From positions 1 through 63,603 of the forward strand of contig CAJUFL010000017.1 of assembly GCA_910585605.1 (NCBI GenBank): a stretch of DNA of 63,603 bases, written 5' to 3'. The position numbers and the translations under genes are program-made. This document shows positions 39,772 to 49,190 of the stretch, one piece after another. Below the pieces are notes generated by a model, which was not told where the DNA came from, searched no databases, and saw only the letters and a program-made list of their open reading frames with translations. This stretch comes from an uncultured Lachnospiraceae bacterium. GTDB taxonomy: Bacteria; Bacillota; Clostridia; Lachnospirales; Lachnospiraceae. How positions within the stretch are numbered: position 1 is the stretch's first letter; each line of letters begins with the position of its first letter.

Positions 39772-41844
39772 CTATATTTCACTAATCCTGAACTGTTCAA
39801 CGATCTGATTCAGCATTTTAATATTCTCCATGCTGTTATCTACGGCATCCATATTCTGACCGGTCTTTTCCGTCATATCAGTGGTACTTCCCGCAATTTC
39901 ATTGATACTAATGCTGGCTTCGCTTACAGCAGCACTGATTCCTTCTACAGAATCTTTAATTTCCGCTATGTTTCCTGATAAGTTTACTATAGCCCTATTC
40001 ACATTTAACATATTGTCTTCTACAATTGCAGCATCTTTTTGGTACTGTTCGCTTACTTTACCAAATTTCTCATAGTCCTCTAATACGTTTTCTCCCATAA
40101 ATTCGATAGAGGCATCCAGGCACTTCGCCATATCCGATACTGCATCGTTTACTTCATTTACAATTTTATTAATATTGGATACCGTATCGCTGGTCTGCTG
40201 TGCTAGATTACTAATCTCAGTTGCAACCACGGCAAATCCTTTCCCCGCCTCCCCTGCTCTTGCTGCCTCAATGGATGCGTTTAATGCTAACAGGCTGGTC
40301 TGGGAAGATATATCATCAATTGCATTTGTCAATGCGTTAATCTGTTCCACTGCCTTTGATTTGATAAGTGCTGCTTCGGCTTCCTGTTTTACACTATGAT
40401 ACATATCTTTTGTCTTGTCAGAAGCATTCGTAGTAGAATCCCTCAGTGTTGCTGCTCTCTTCATAATCTCAGCAGAAAGCTGTTTGCCTGCCTTTGACAG
40501 CTGTTCAATAGAGCGGGCATTGTCATTGATCGCTTCCAGATTACTTTGTACCCTGTCCACAGCATTTCCCGATGCTTCCACCCCTGCTGTCAATTCCCTG
40601 GTATAATCCGAATTTGATTCCGCAATTCTGGCAACCTCCTCAGATGTATTTTGCAGGTAAGATATATTTAAATTTAATTCTCCACAGGAATTATCTATAT
40701 TCCGCACCATTTCTTCCAAGTGATTCCTCATACGGATAATTGCCTGTGCCATTTCTCCAGTTTCATCCTTATTCTTCATTAATTGTGCACTATCAATCTG
40801 TGAAACAAAATCCAGATCTGCGGTCAATTGAATCACTTTTGTCAATTCTTTGATCGGCTTGGAAATAGTAGCACTTATAAAAAAGGCAAATATGACTGAA
40901 AGAATCAATGCATAAACAGCCATCCTGACAATTTTTACCGTTAAAGAATTTGTACTACCCATAAGTTCTTTTTCCGGTACAGACACAATCAGTTTCATTC
41001 CATTATTAAGAGTCTTATAAATAATACTATTATCACCTGACGTAACTACTTTTCCTTCATTCTCTGTGTTAGTGATTATTTTATAATCCTCGGGCATAAC
41101 TTCTTCTAAGCTGGTTCCTGTCTCATAATCCTTATGTGACAAAATCATCCCTTCTGCATTCAGCAGATATGCATATCCCGTCTCATAAACTTTAGTCTCA
41201 GATACCAGATTCTGTATCTCTGAAAAATCAACATCCATTCCAACAATACCTACCGATGTATCATCTATAAAAATTGGAACAACATAAGAAATCATGTATA
41301 CGTTGATATTTTCATTTAAATATGGATCCATCCATATTGGTTTTCCTGCCTGCACGGGTATATAATACCAGCCTACATGCGCCAGATCCGATGGATCATA
41401 GATACTAAAATCCGTAGGTACTAAAAAATCAAAATCATCTCCTGATTTGGATAAGAATATACCGGATGTCGGATTCGTAAATTCAGGATTATACCGGATG
41501 TACGCACATAAAGCTCCTTTTGTATTTAAAGCAAGATTATTAGTCGTAACCTCCAATGACTTGGTACATTCATCCACATACTTATCATCTTTTTTAAATT
41601 TTTCAAAATCAGTAATATTAGAGAGTGCAATATTACTAAGAGAATCTACAGATTGTTCAATCTTCTCAACCGTACTATTTAATTCACCCAGCCTGGTCTC
41701 ATTAACCAATGCCAGGGTCTGTCTGGAATCCTCTTTGGTTACCTCCCTGGATGCCATAATGCAATTGACTCCCATTATAAAACACGCTAATAAAACGGTT
41801 ACCGATACTGTAACGGTAATCCTTACTCTCAATGAATTCTTCAT
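39772..41844 (-). CDS. Methyl-accepting chemotaxis protein with Cache sensor
   Basis: This 690-residue chemoreceptor has an N-terminal membrane helix (RVRITVTVSVTVLLACFIMG). A large extracytoplasmic double-Cache sensor domain follows (about 35-300, including GWYYIPVQAGKPIWMDPYL and VGIVGMDVDF). A second membrane helix lies near 310-330, then HAMP and a long signalling coiled coil. The CheA/CheW hairpin tip contains ALNASIEAARAGEAGKGFAVVA. Cache sensors of this type often bind amino acids, but the ligand cannot be read here. The ATG at 41844 has GGGGGAG 3 bases upstream; the earlier GTG lacks a site. No other chemotaxis genes are in the window. It ends just before the tyrS promoter. Confidence 0.96.
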   Translation of the reverse strand: MKNSLRVRITVTVSVTVLLACFIMGVNCIMASREVTKEDSRQTLALVNETRLGELNSTVEKIEQSVDSLSNIALSNITDFEKFKKDDKYVDECTKSLEVTTNNLALNTKGALCAYIRYNPEFTNPTSGIFLSKSGDDFDFLVPTDFSIYDPSDLAHVGWYYIPVQAGKPIWMDPYLNENINVYMISYVVPIFIDDTSVGIVGMDVDFSEIQNLVSETKVYETGYAYLLNAEGMILSHKDYETGTSLEEVMPEDYKIITNTENEGKVVTSGDNSIIYKTLNNGMKLIVSVPEKELMGSTNSLTVKIVRMAVYALILSVIFAFFISATISKPIKELTKVIQLTADLDFVSQIDSAQLMKNKDETGEMAQAIIRMRNHLEEMVRNIDNSCGELNLNISYLQNTSEEVARIAESNSDYTRELTAGVEASGNAVDRVQSNLEAINDNARSIEQLSKAGKQLSAEIMKRAATLRDSTTNASDKTKDMYHSVKQEAEAALIKSKAVEQINALTNAIDDISSQTSLLALNASIEAARAGEAGKGFAVVATEISNLAQQTSDTVSNINKIVNEVNDAVSDMAKCLDASIEFMGENVLEDYEKFGKVSEQYQKDAAIVEDNMLNVNRAIVNLSGNIAEIKDSVEGISAAVSEASISINEIAGSTTDMTEKTGQNMDAVDNSMENIKMLNQIVEQFRISEI

Positions 41845-42000
41845 CTTCTCCCCCATTTCCTTTAATAAATCACTGTTCACATTCTAGTTAAATCCTTCGC
41901 CGTAAATGCGACACCCGGCCCATTGACCACAGAAATAAAGCCGTCGTTATTATAACACAATTTTTTCCAAAATTCCATTCATTGTATATAACACTTAGCT

Positions 42001-42621
42001 TTAGTAAGTTTTTACCGACATTTTATGTACTTTTTGATTTAAAAATTCTAATGTGACCGTTTTGCTCCCCAACTGAGACACCACAATTGCATATTCCTCT
42101 TTCTCATCTATCTTAATATCTGAAAATACATTCTTAACCTCCTGATAATCAGCACCAATCCCAACTCCTCCACATATTTCAAAGGGAACTGCATACTCTT
42201 TATCATTATGCCGGAATATAGAAGCTTCCATATACGTTATTGTCATTTCGTCCGGAGAAACCGCTTTATTTTGTTTCAAATTTGTAACCCTGATATAAGC
42301 AATTTCTTCATTCTCCTCATTTAGTAAATTACAATGAAAATAATCCCCTGCATCAATACCGTCTGTCATCTCATCATAATACATATCTTCTATATGAAAT
42401 TCTGCCGGCAGTTCCGAGATTTTAACCGGAAAAGGCATCGTTATTCCCAAAATGGCAATATGATTGGAATCCTCTATGGGATTTTTCAGTTTTTTATCAT
42501 ATAATTCTAAATTTTCCTTTTTTTCTTCCTGTTTTCCTTCCTGATTGAGTAGTGGTAAAATGAAAAAGAATATCAAACACATCACAATAACAATTAATAA
42601 ATTTCTTATAATTATTTTCAT
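42001..42621 (-). CDS. Unrecognised membrane-anchored protein
   Basis: I do not recognise this 206-residue protein. It has one N-terminal hydrophobic segment (RNLLIVIVMCLIFFFILPLL, residues 6-25) and a soluble acidic domain after it, probably outside the cell. No lipobox is present. The body (AILGITMPFPVKISELPAEF, then FEICGGVGIGADYQEVKNVF) suggests a beta-rich domain with a GIGxDYQEVK pattern also seen in some SmpA/OmlA-like or clostridial surface proteins, but this is weak. AAGGGGAAG precedes the ATG. It lies 22 bases after a small membrane-protein gene and the two are likely co-transcribed. Confidence 0.7.
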   Translation of the reverse strand: MKIIIRNLLIVIVMCLIFFFILPLLNQEGKQEEKKENLELYDKKLKNPIEDSNHIAILGITMPFPVKISELPAEFHIEDMYYDEMTDGIDAGDYFHCNLLNEENEEIAYIRVTNLKQNKAVSPDEMTITYMEASIFRHNDKEYAVPFEICGGVGIGADYQEVKNVFSDIKIDEKEEYAIVVSQLGSKTVTLEFLNQKVHKMSVKTY

Positions 42622-42643
42622 ATTCTTCCCCTTTTATTTACTA

Positions 42644-43093
42644 TTACAAACTGTCACTGGTTATAAATGAAACACTCATTGTTTCCTGTAAAGTAAATTT
42701 AAACGTATAATCCAATATTATAAATATGATAATCCCCATTGCGATATTAGGAATTATATCCAAGTTAAAATAATCAAACAGATAATATGATGCTATTAAT
42801 GTGATTGGCATTGTACTCACTAATCTGGTCAAAACATCAACGATTCTATATGGATTAACTTTACTTTCCTCTTCAAATTTGTATTTTATAATCAAAGCAA
42901 TGATCATCATAATTATAAGTGGTATTGTACATATTGTAATAATAAACAAATAAGATTCCTTTAAGTCTGGCAATATTGTAATATCCAATTCCGATAATAC
43001 AGATGCCTCCATAAATATCAGAAATATTGTTAAAATATATACAAATAATGTTAATACCCTGCATATAATCTTAATCTTTCCCCTGTCTCTCAT
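42644..43093 (-). CDS. Unrecognised four-helix membrane protein
   Basis: This 149-residue protein is mostly hydrophobic, with four predicted membrane helices (about 12-32, 45-67, 87-107 and 112-132) and short loops. I see no family motif. AAGGAG lies 8 bases before the ATG. It precedes the membrane-anchored unknown gene by 22 bases, so the two probably form one small operon that may encode a membrane complex. Codon use is AT-rich like its neighbour. Confidence 0.65.
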   Translation of the reverse strand: MRDRGKIKIICRVLTLFVYILTIFLIFMEASVLSELDITILPDLKESYLFIITICTIPLIIMMIIALIIKYKFEEESKVNPYRIVDVLTRLVSTMPITLIASYYLFDYFNLDIIPNIAMGIIIFIILDYTFKFTLQETMSVSFITSDSL

Positions 43094-43442
43094 TCCCTTT
43101 ACTCCTTACTTTTTATATTTAATTTTATAAACAAATCAACTACAAACACTATTTCGTATAGTATCACAAAAAGACATTCATGTCAAACTAAAAAAATCTA
43201 TATATATTTTTCTGTAAAATTCCATATATTAAAATATCTAAGTATAATTATTTGAACATATAAAATAAAACACTCAGTTAATCACCAGAAATATATGTAA
43301 CGATGAAATACACGCTTTGCGAGTTTCTCACCTTTGGAGAACAGTGCCAAATTGGATGCAGGCATTCCAGCTTGGTTTATGCCTTCCGTGCAAATAAAAA
43401 ACCAGTGTATACTAATCCTGTAAACACTGGTTCTTAAAATAA
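43094..43442. other. Intergenic region with tRNA terminator
   Basis: Apart from the tRNA-Glu terminator at 43395-43432, this 349-bp AT-rich stretch shows no gene or other clear structure. It should contain the promoter of the two unknown membrane genes. An open frame across 43282-43575 runs through the tRNA and is not a gene. Confidence 0.5.
43395..43432 (-). terminator. Terminator downstream of tRNA-Glu
   Basis: AACCAGTGT (43400-43408) pairs with ACACTGGTT (43424-43432) around a 15-base loop. On the minus strand TTTTTTATTT follows. It begins 11 bases past the tRNA 3' end. Confidence 0.85.
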
Positions 43443-43514
43443 CAGCCAATAGGGGAATCGAACCCCTGTTTCCGCCGTGAGAGGGCGGCGTCTTAACCGC
43501 TTGACCAATTGGCC
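43443..43514 (-). tRNA. tRNA-Glu (anticodon CUC)
   Basis: The minus strand folds into a cloverleaf. The acceptor stem is GGCCAAT paired with ATTGGCT (G-U at the first pair), and the D-arm is GTCAAGCGGTTAAGAC. The anticodon stem-loop is CCGCC-CTCTCAC-GGCGG, with anticodon CTC (CUC), and the T-arm is AGGGG-TTCGATT-CCCCT. CUC reads the glutamate codon GAG. CCA is not encoded. The gene has its own promoter and terminator and lies just after polC. Confidence 0.93.
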
Positions 43515-43534
43515 TTGTCCTTGACGACTTGCTT

Positions 43535-43563
43535 AGTATAGCAAATGTTAGAACAAAATGCAA
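43535..43563 (-). promoter_or_regulatory. Promoter of tRNA-Glu
   Basis: The minus strand reads TTGCAT (43563-43558), a 17-base spacer, then TATACT (43540-43535). The tRNA 5' end is about 20 bases downstream. Confidence 0.7.
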
Positions 43564-43596
43564 GCATTTTTTCAAAAAAATTTTGTTTTTGATATT

Positions 43597-46500
43597 TTAT
43601 AAATCAAAAATACTTAACTGACTGGACTCCGGCATTCCATCCAGCAAGCCCAGATTCGTCATTTTCTCAATCGTTGACTTGCCAATCTTCGCCCGGATTC
43701 TTAAATCCTCCTTTGAGATAAACGGTCCCTGTTTTGCCGCTTCCTTAATCTGAGCTGCCGCCTTACCGGCAACACCTTCTACCGAATTAAAGGAAGGCAT
43801 AATCTTTCCATCAATAATCTGGCAGTTTACATCATCTGCACGGTATATGTCAATCGGCATAAACTCATATCCTCTTGCATACATTTCCTGTACCAGACGC
43901 ATGTCTTTTAACGCATCCTCTTCTGCACCTGTCCGCTCTTCTTTGGATTTTTTCTTAATGGCATTCATTTCATGCTCCAAATGTTCTTTTCCCCTGCACA
44001 TCGTTTCGTAATTAAACGCTTTGGCACGGATACTGAAATATGCTGTATAATATGCCAGCGGATAATTTACTTTAAAATATGCTATTCTCCATGCCATCAT
44101 AACATAAGCTGCCGCATGTGCCTTAGGGAACATATACTTGATTTTCTTGCAGGACCAGATATACCAGTCTGGAACGTTGTATTTCAGCATTTCCTCTTCC
44201 ATCTGCGGCTGAAGACCTTTTCCTTTACGGACACTCTCCATAATCTTAAAAGCAAGTCCCGGTTCCAGTCCCATATGAATCAGATAAACCATAATATCAT
44301 CACGACAGCAAATAGCTCCGGAAAGCTCTGTCTTTCCTTCCTCAATCAGAGTCTGTGCATTGCCAAGCCATACATCTGTACCATGAGAAAGTCCTGAGAT
44401 ACGTACCAGATCCGAAAAATTCTTTGGTTTTGTATCCACCAGCATCTGAATTACGAAATCCGTGCCAAATTCCGGCACCCCAAGAGAACCGGTGGGAGTT
44501 TCCCCAATATCCTTTGATGAAATACCAAGAGCCGACGGATCGTGAAAAATAGACATGACCTGTTTATCATCCAATGCAATCGTTTTTGCATCAATTCCTG
44601 TTAAATCCTCTAACCGCCGGATGATCGTAGGATCATCATGCCCAAGAATATCTAACTTTAGCAGGTTTGCATCAATGGAGTGATACTCAAAATGGGTAGT
44701 TATAATATTGGTCTTTGTATCATTTGCCGGTTTCTGGATTGCTGTAAATTCATATATTTCCCTGTCACTGGGAACAACTACCATACCACCCGGATGCTGA
44801 CCGGTAGTTCTCTTAACTCCGACACATCCATTGGCAATCCGGCTAAGCTCACATTTACGCTTTATAATTTCACGTTCCTGATAATATTTGTACACAAGCT
44901 GCTCTGCCGTTTTCTGGGCAATGGTTCCTATGGTACCTGCACGAAATGCGTGCCCCTTTCCAAATAATTCCTCGGTATAGGCATGTGCACTGGCCTGGTA
45001 TTCACCTGAAAAATTCAGGTCGATATCCGGCTCCTTATCTCCATAAAACCCAAGAAATGTTTCAAACGGGATATCATGACCCTCCTTTTTCATCATGGTG
45101 CCGCATTTCGGACATGCCATATCCGGCATATCACAACCGGAACTTCCGGAATAACTTTTCACCAGTTCCGAATCAAAATCCACGTAATAACATTCAGGAC
45201 AAATATAGTGGGCCGCCAATGGATTTACCTCCGTTATTCCGGCCATCGTTGCAACAAACGAAGAGCCTACGGAACCACGGGAGCCTACCAGATATCCATG
45301 ATCATTGGAATCCCACACCAGTTTCTGGGCGATAATATACATAACTGCATATCCGTTACCGATAATAGAAGTTAATTCTTTTTCCAAACGGTCGGTAACC
45401 TGCTTCGGCAGATCTGGTCCATATATCTCATGCGCCTTATCATAACAGATACTCCGCAATGTTTCGTCAGAATTTTCGATAACAGGCGGACATTTATCAG
45501 GGCTGACCGGATATATTTTTTCTACCATATCGGAAATCATCAGCGTATTGTCAATAACGATCTCCTTTGCCTTGTCACTTCCCAGATACTCAAATTCGGC
45601 AAGCATTTCTTCTGTAGTACGGAAAAATAACGGTGCCTGGTTGTCCGCATCCTTAAATCCTTTAGATGCCATTAATACAGCTCTATACAGACTGTCCTCC
45701 GGATCCAGAAAATGTACGTCACAGGTTGCCACAACAGGTTTATGATATGTTTCTCCAAGCTCTACGATCATACGGTTCAGATTCTGCAAATCTTCATCCG
45801 TATTCACATTGGGATATCTCTCTTCTGCCTTCATAAACGCATTATTGCCAACAGGCTGAATCTCTAAATAGTCATAAAACCGCACAATACGGTCAATCTC
45901 TTCCTCTTCAGCTCCCTCTACCACAGCGTGAAAAAGTTCTCCTGCCTCACAGGCAGAACCAAGGATCAAGCCTTCTCTATATTTATTAATCAGGCTCTTA
46001 GGCATGACCGGACGCATATTAAAATATTCCACATGGGAAATGGAAATCAGACGGTTTAAGTTTACCCGTCCAATCTCATTTTTTGCCAGAATAATGCCAT
46101 GGTAACGTTTCGATTTTTTAATGGAATCCGGTGAAGTTTCTCCAAGAGTATTCAAATCATCCAAATTGGATATCCCTTTTTCCTTCATCATAGGTAGAAA
46201 ACGCTTAAAAAGTTCAGCTGTAGCCTGTGCATCATCCACTGCACGGTGGTGATTTAATAATTTAATGCCGAGATGTTTACAAAGACGATCTAATGTAAAT
46301 TTACCTAACTCCGGACACAGGATATGTCCCAGTGTCATGGTATCTACAACGGTATTTTCTATCTTAAGTCCCATATCCTTTGCAAATTTTTTGATAAAGC
46401 TTGTATCAAATCCTGCATTATGGGCAACCAGCACACTGTCACCTGCAAATTCCAGAAACATAGGTAGAATATTTTCTATTGTGGGGGCTTCCATCACCAT

Positions 46501-48081
46501 ATCATCCGTAATAGAAGTGAGCTTGGTAATGTTATAAGGAATCGGCATTTCAGGATTTACAAAATGTGAAAATGTATCCGTAATCTCTCCATTTTCAATC
46601 TTTACCGCACCAATCTCTATTATCTTGCAAAATTTCGGACTTAAACCAGTAGTCTCAATATCAAATACTGTATAACTACTGTCTAATGACTGTCCCCTTG
46701 ATTTTTGTACAAAGCCTTTTAAATCATCTACAAAGTACCCTTCCACACCATATATGATCTTGAATGGATCATCCTTTTTGATACAGTGGTTTGCCACAGG
46801 AAATGCCTGTGCCACACCATGGTCAGTGATGGCAATTGCCGGATGCCCCCATTCCTTTGCCCGGGAAATGATCTTTCCTACATCTACCACACTGTCATTG
46901 TCACTGTATACAGTATGCATATGCAGTTCAACCCGCTTTTCAAGAGAGTTGTCCTGGCGCTTGGCAGTAAAATCAGGAATCGGTTTAATACCGGTTATGG
47001 AATTAAGTGTAATTTCCCTCACATACGTATCATAGGAAGGAATACCTTTTATTTTATAAAACTTCTTTTCTTTAAAATCCTCTTTTAATAACTGCCAGTC
47101 TTCTTTAGAAACAAAAATCTTTCCAGAAATAGAGTCCGTAAAATCAGTAACAGCAAAGGTAATCAGCAGCTTTTCACCATTCCGAAGTTCCCGTTCCTCC
47201 ATATTGAAAACCTGCCCTCTTACAACAATGTCACCAACACCTTCTGTAATCTCAGATATCACAGTCTCATTTCCCTCTACATTCCGTCCATAAATAACCT
47301 CTGGATCTGCAATTTTCGTCCGACCATAAGCCGATCTGTTCCAGTTACCCTCTCTTGGTTTTGTCCTATCAGCAGCAGCCGGTTTTGTCTGTTTGTTCTC
47401 TTTATCGGAACCAGAAATTTTATCTTTTGTATCTGTCTGTGCTCCTGAAGAAGCATTTGTCCCCTCCTTAGAAGATACTGTTTCCTGCTCCTGCACATTC
47501 TTTTCGACCTGTTCCATTATCTGATGTACTTCCAGATGGAGTTTATGTTCATTTGCTCTCCTGATGGAATCCTTTTGTTCCTCCGTAAAATCAAATCCTA
47601 CACGAATATCATAGTCAAACCGCTCCTTATACACCTTTTCCAAATACTTTTTAATATCTACGGAACGGGTTTTGGCCAGAAAGGTATCATCCAATGTCAG
47701 TGTAATTATATTGCCATCAATAAACCATTCTGCATTTTTTACCAGACGGTACAATACAGAAGATTCAGCCTGAAGTTCAAAAAGCAAGCTGTCTTTATAA
47801 ATTTCCGTCAGCCTGCTTATATTATACTGACCGGATAAATCATAATGTTCCAGTAATTTGACACGCATATTCCCCTGGAACACAAAATCACTCAGCATAT
47901 CTTCTATTTCATAAATATCCTGCTTGGAAATCAGTATTTTACTTTTAATATGTATTTTTAATGTCTTTTCAGATTTTACAAGAACAGCTTCCGATACAAA
48001 AACCTGTTCAAATAATTCCCTCACATCTTCAGGACATTCAAATCCTGGAAACACTTCAAAAAAATGCTTTTCTTCAGTCAT
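43597..48081 (-). CDS. polC: DNA polymerase III alpha subunit, PolC type
   Basis: This is the 1,494-residue Gram-positive replicase. The order is an N-terminal domain (1-220) with a low-complexity linker to about 260, then an OB-fold region (about 270-370). A PHP domain follows, with HMHTVYSDND at 387-396. The 3'-5' proofreading exonuclease has VFDIETTGL at 472-480 (Asp474, Glu476), splitting the PHP domain. The palm domain contains PDIDLNFSGEY, and C-terminal helix-hairpin-helix and tau-binding parts end the protein. Length is slightly above the typical 1,430-1,470. It follows ispG by 9 bases in the same transcript, the usual clostridial order. AAGGACG precedes the ATG. Confidence 0.98.
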   Translation of the reverse strand: MTEEKHFFEVFPGFECPEDVRELFEQVFVSEAVLVKSEKTLKIHIKSKILISKQDIYEIEDMLSDFVFQGNMRVKLLEHYDLSGQYNISRLTEIYKDSLLFELQAESSVLYRLVKNAEWFIDGNIITLTLDDTFLAKTRSVDIKKYLEKVYKERFDYDIRVGFDFTEEQKDSIRRANEHKLHLEVHQIMEQVEKNVQEQETVSSKEGTNASSGAQTDTKDKISGSDKENKQTKPAAADRTKPREGNWNRSAYGRTKIADPEVIYGRNVEGNETVISEITEGVGDIVVRGQVFNMEERELRNGEKLLITFAVTDFTDSISGKIFVSKEDWQLLKEDFKEKKFYKIKGIPSYDTYVREITLNSITGIKPIPDFTAKRQDNSLEKRVELHMHTVYSDNDSVVDVGKIISRAKEWGHPAIAITDHGVAQAFPVANHCIKKDDPFKIIYGVEGYFVDDLKGFVQKSRGQSLDSSYTVFDIETTGLSPKFCKIIEIGAVKIENGEITDTFSHFVNPEMPIPYNITKLTSITDDMVMEAPTIENILPMFLEFAGDSVLVAHNAGFDTSFIKKFAKDMGLKIENTVVDTMTLGHILCPELGKFTLDRLCKHLGIKLLNHHRAVDDAQATAELFKRFLPMMKEKGISNLDDLNTLGETSPDSIKKSKRYHGIILAKNEIGRVNLNRLISISHVEYFNMRPVMPKSLINKYREGLILGSACEAGELFHAVVEGAEEEEIDRIVRFYDYLEIQPVGNNAFMKAEERYPNVNTDEDLQNLNRMIVELGETYHKPVVATCDVHFLDPEDSLYRAVLMASKGFKDADNQAPLFFRTTEEMLAEFEYLGSDKAKEIVIDNTLMISDMVEKIYPVSPDKCPPVIENSDETLRSICYDKAHEIYGPDLPKQVTDRLEKELTSIIGNGYAVMYIIAQKLVWDSNDHGYLVGSRGSVGSSFVATMAGITEVNPLAAHYICPECYYVDFDSELVKSYSGSSGCDMPDMACPKCGTMMKKEGHDIPFETFLGFYGDKEPDIDLNFSGEYQASAHAYTEELFGKGHAFRAGTIGTIAQKTAEQLVYKYYQEREIIKRKCELSRIANGCVGVKRTTGQHPGGMVVVPSDREIYEFTAIQKPANDTKTNIITTHFEYHSIDANLLKLDILGHDDPTIIRRLEDLTGIDAKTIALDDKQVMSIFHDPSALGISSKDIGETPTGSLGVPEFGTDFVIQMLVDTKPKNFSDLVRISGLSHGTDVWLGNAQTLIEEGKTELSGAICCRDDIMVYLIHMGLEPGLAFKIMESVRKGKGLQPQMEEEMLKYNVPDWYIWSCKKIKYMFPKAHAAAYVMMAWRIAYFKVNYPLAYYTAYFSIRAKAFNYETMCRGKEHLEHEMNAIKKKSKEERTGAEEDALKDMRLVQEMYARGYEFMPIDIYRADDVNCQIIDGKIMPSFNSVEGVAGKAAAQIKEAAKQGPFISKEDLRIRAKIGKSTIEKMTNLGLLDGMPESSQLSIFDL

Positions 48082-48090
48082 TATTCGTCC

Positions 48091-49146
48091 TTAATCCTTC
48101 CAGTTTTTCAACTCTTCCTCCAATACCGATAATAGATTTTCCTCAGATACTTTTTTTACGATCTCACCCTTTTTGATTAAAAGGCCCTCTCCATTACCGC
48201 CTGCAACCCCAAGATCCGCTTCCCTTGCCTCTCCAGGACCATTCACCACACACCCCATAACCGCAATCTTAATATTCAGGTGTTCATAATCCGCTGCCAG
48301 ATTTTCCACCTGATTTGCCAATCCTATTAAATCAATTGAGGTTCTTCCACAGGTTGGACAGGAAACCACTTCAATCCCTCCTGTCCGAAGTCCTAATGTC
48401 TTAAGAATCAGCTTTGCGGAAATAATCTCATTTACCGGATCTCCCGTTAACGAAACCCGTATTGTGTCCCCGATTCCCTGATGTAAAATCAATCCTAATC
48501 CGATTGCAGATTTTATATTTCCCCTTGTCAGGGTTCCAGCTTCTGTAATTCCCACATGTAATGGATAAACTGTTTTTTCGGCAATTAATTCATGTGCCTT
48601 CACACACATCAGTACATCGGAAGACTTAATGCTGATCACAATATCATCAAATCCAAAATCTTCCAGAATACGCACTTTATCTAATGCACTTTCTACAATT
48701 CCCTCTGCGGTAACTCCATGATATCTGGCTACTAATTCTTTTTCCAGGGAACCGCTGTTTACACCTACACGTATCGGTACATGATATGCTTTTGCAGCTT
48801 CTACAACTGCTTTAATCTTGTCTGCTCCACCAATATTACCGGGATTGATACGAATCTTATCAGCACCATGCTCTATTGCCATAATTGCAAGTCTGTAATC
48901 AAAATGGATATCCGCAACAATCGGAATATGAATATACTTTTTAATCTCCGCAAAAGCCTTTGCCGCTTCCTCGTTATTTGCAGTCGAACGGATGATATCA
49001 CACCCAGCTTTTTCCAGTTTTAAAATCTGCTCGATAGTAGCCTCTACATCTTCTGTTCTGGTGTTTGTCATAGACTGTATCATGATTGGATTTCCCCCGC
49101 CAATCTTTTTATCACCGATTTGAATCACTTTTGTATTATCTCTCAA
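48091..49146 (-). CDS. ispG: 4-hydroxy-3-methylbut-2-enyl diphosphate synthase
   Basis: IspG is the [4Fe-4S] enzyme of the non-mevalonate isoprenoid pathway. The family start (GGGNPIMIQSMTNTRT, residues 16-31) and the iron-sulfur cysteines in SCPTCGR near 267-273 and GCVVNGPGEA near 300-309 are present. The length of 351 is typical for the short Gram-positive form without the inserted domain. The start codon is TTG, with GGGAG 9 bases upstream; no ATG fits the family's N-terminus. It lies between rseP and polC and is the second isoprenoid gene of the cluster after dxr. Confidence 0.97.
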   Translation of the reverse strand: MRDNTKVIQIGDKKIGGGNPIMIQSMTNTRTEDVEATIEQILKLEKAGCDIIRSTANNEEAAKAFAEIKKYIHIPIVADIHFDYRLAIMAIEHGADKIRINPGNIGGADKIKAVVEAAKAYHVPIRVGVNSGSLEKELVARYHGVTAEGIVESALDKVRILEDFGFDDIVISIKSSDVLMCVKAHELIAEKTVYPLHVGITEAGTLTRGNIKSAIGLGLILHQGIGDTIRVSLTGDPVNEIISAKLILKTLGLRTGGIEVVSCPTCGRTSIDLIGLANQVENLAADYEHLNIKIAVMGCVVNGPGEAREADLGVAGGNGEGLLIKKGEIVKKVSEENLLSVLEEELKNWKD

Positions 49147-49190
49147 AACATCTCACTCCCGTCTTCTTTCGGAAATATTCAAAAACATAT

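Noticed and set aside
39567..39800. A minus-strand frame of 77 codons upstream of tyrS
   Set aside because: It lies in the T-box leader and crosses the tyrS promoter; the sequence is explained by RNA structure.
41845..42000. Possible cyclic-di-GMP riboswitch before the chemoreceptor, suggested by the GC-rich GGGCCGGGTGTCGC stretch
   Set aside because: The conserved GEMM core elements are not present and no terminator or ribosome-site-blocking hairpin follows.
43282..43575. A minus-strand frame of 97 codons
   Set aside because: It runs through the tRNA-Glu gene, its terminator and its promoter, and shows no family similarity.
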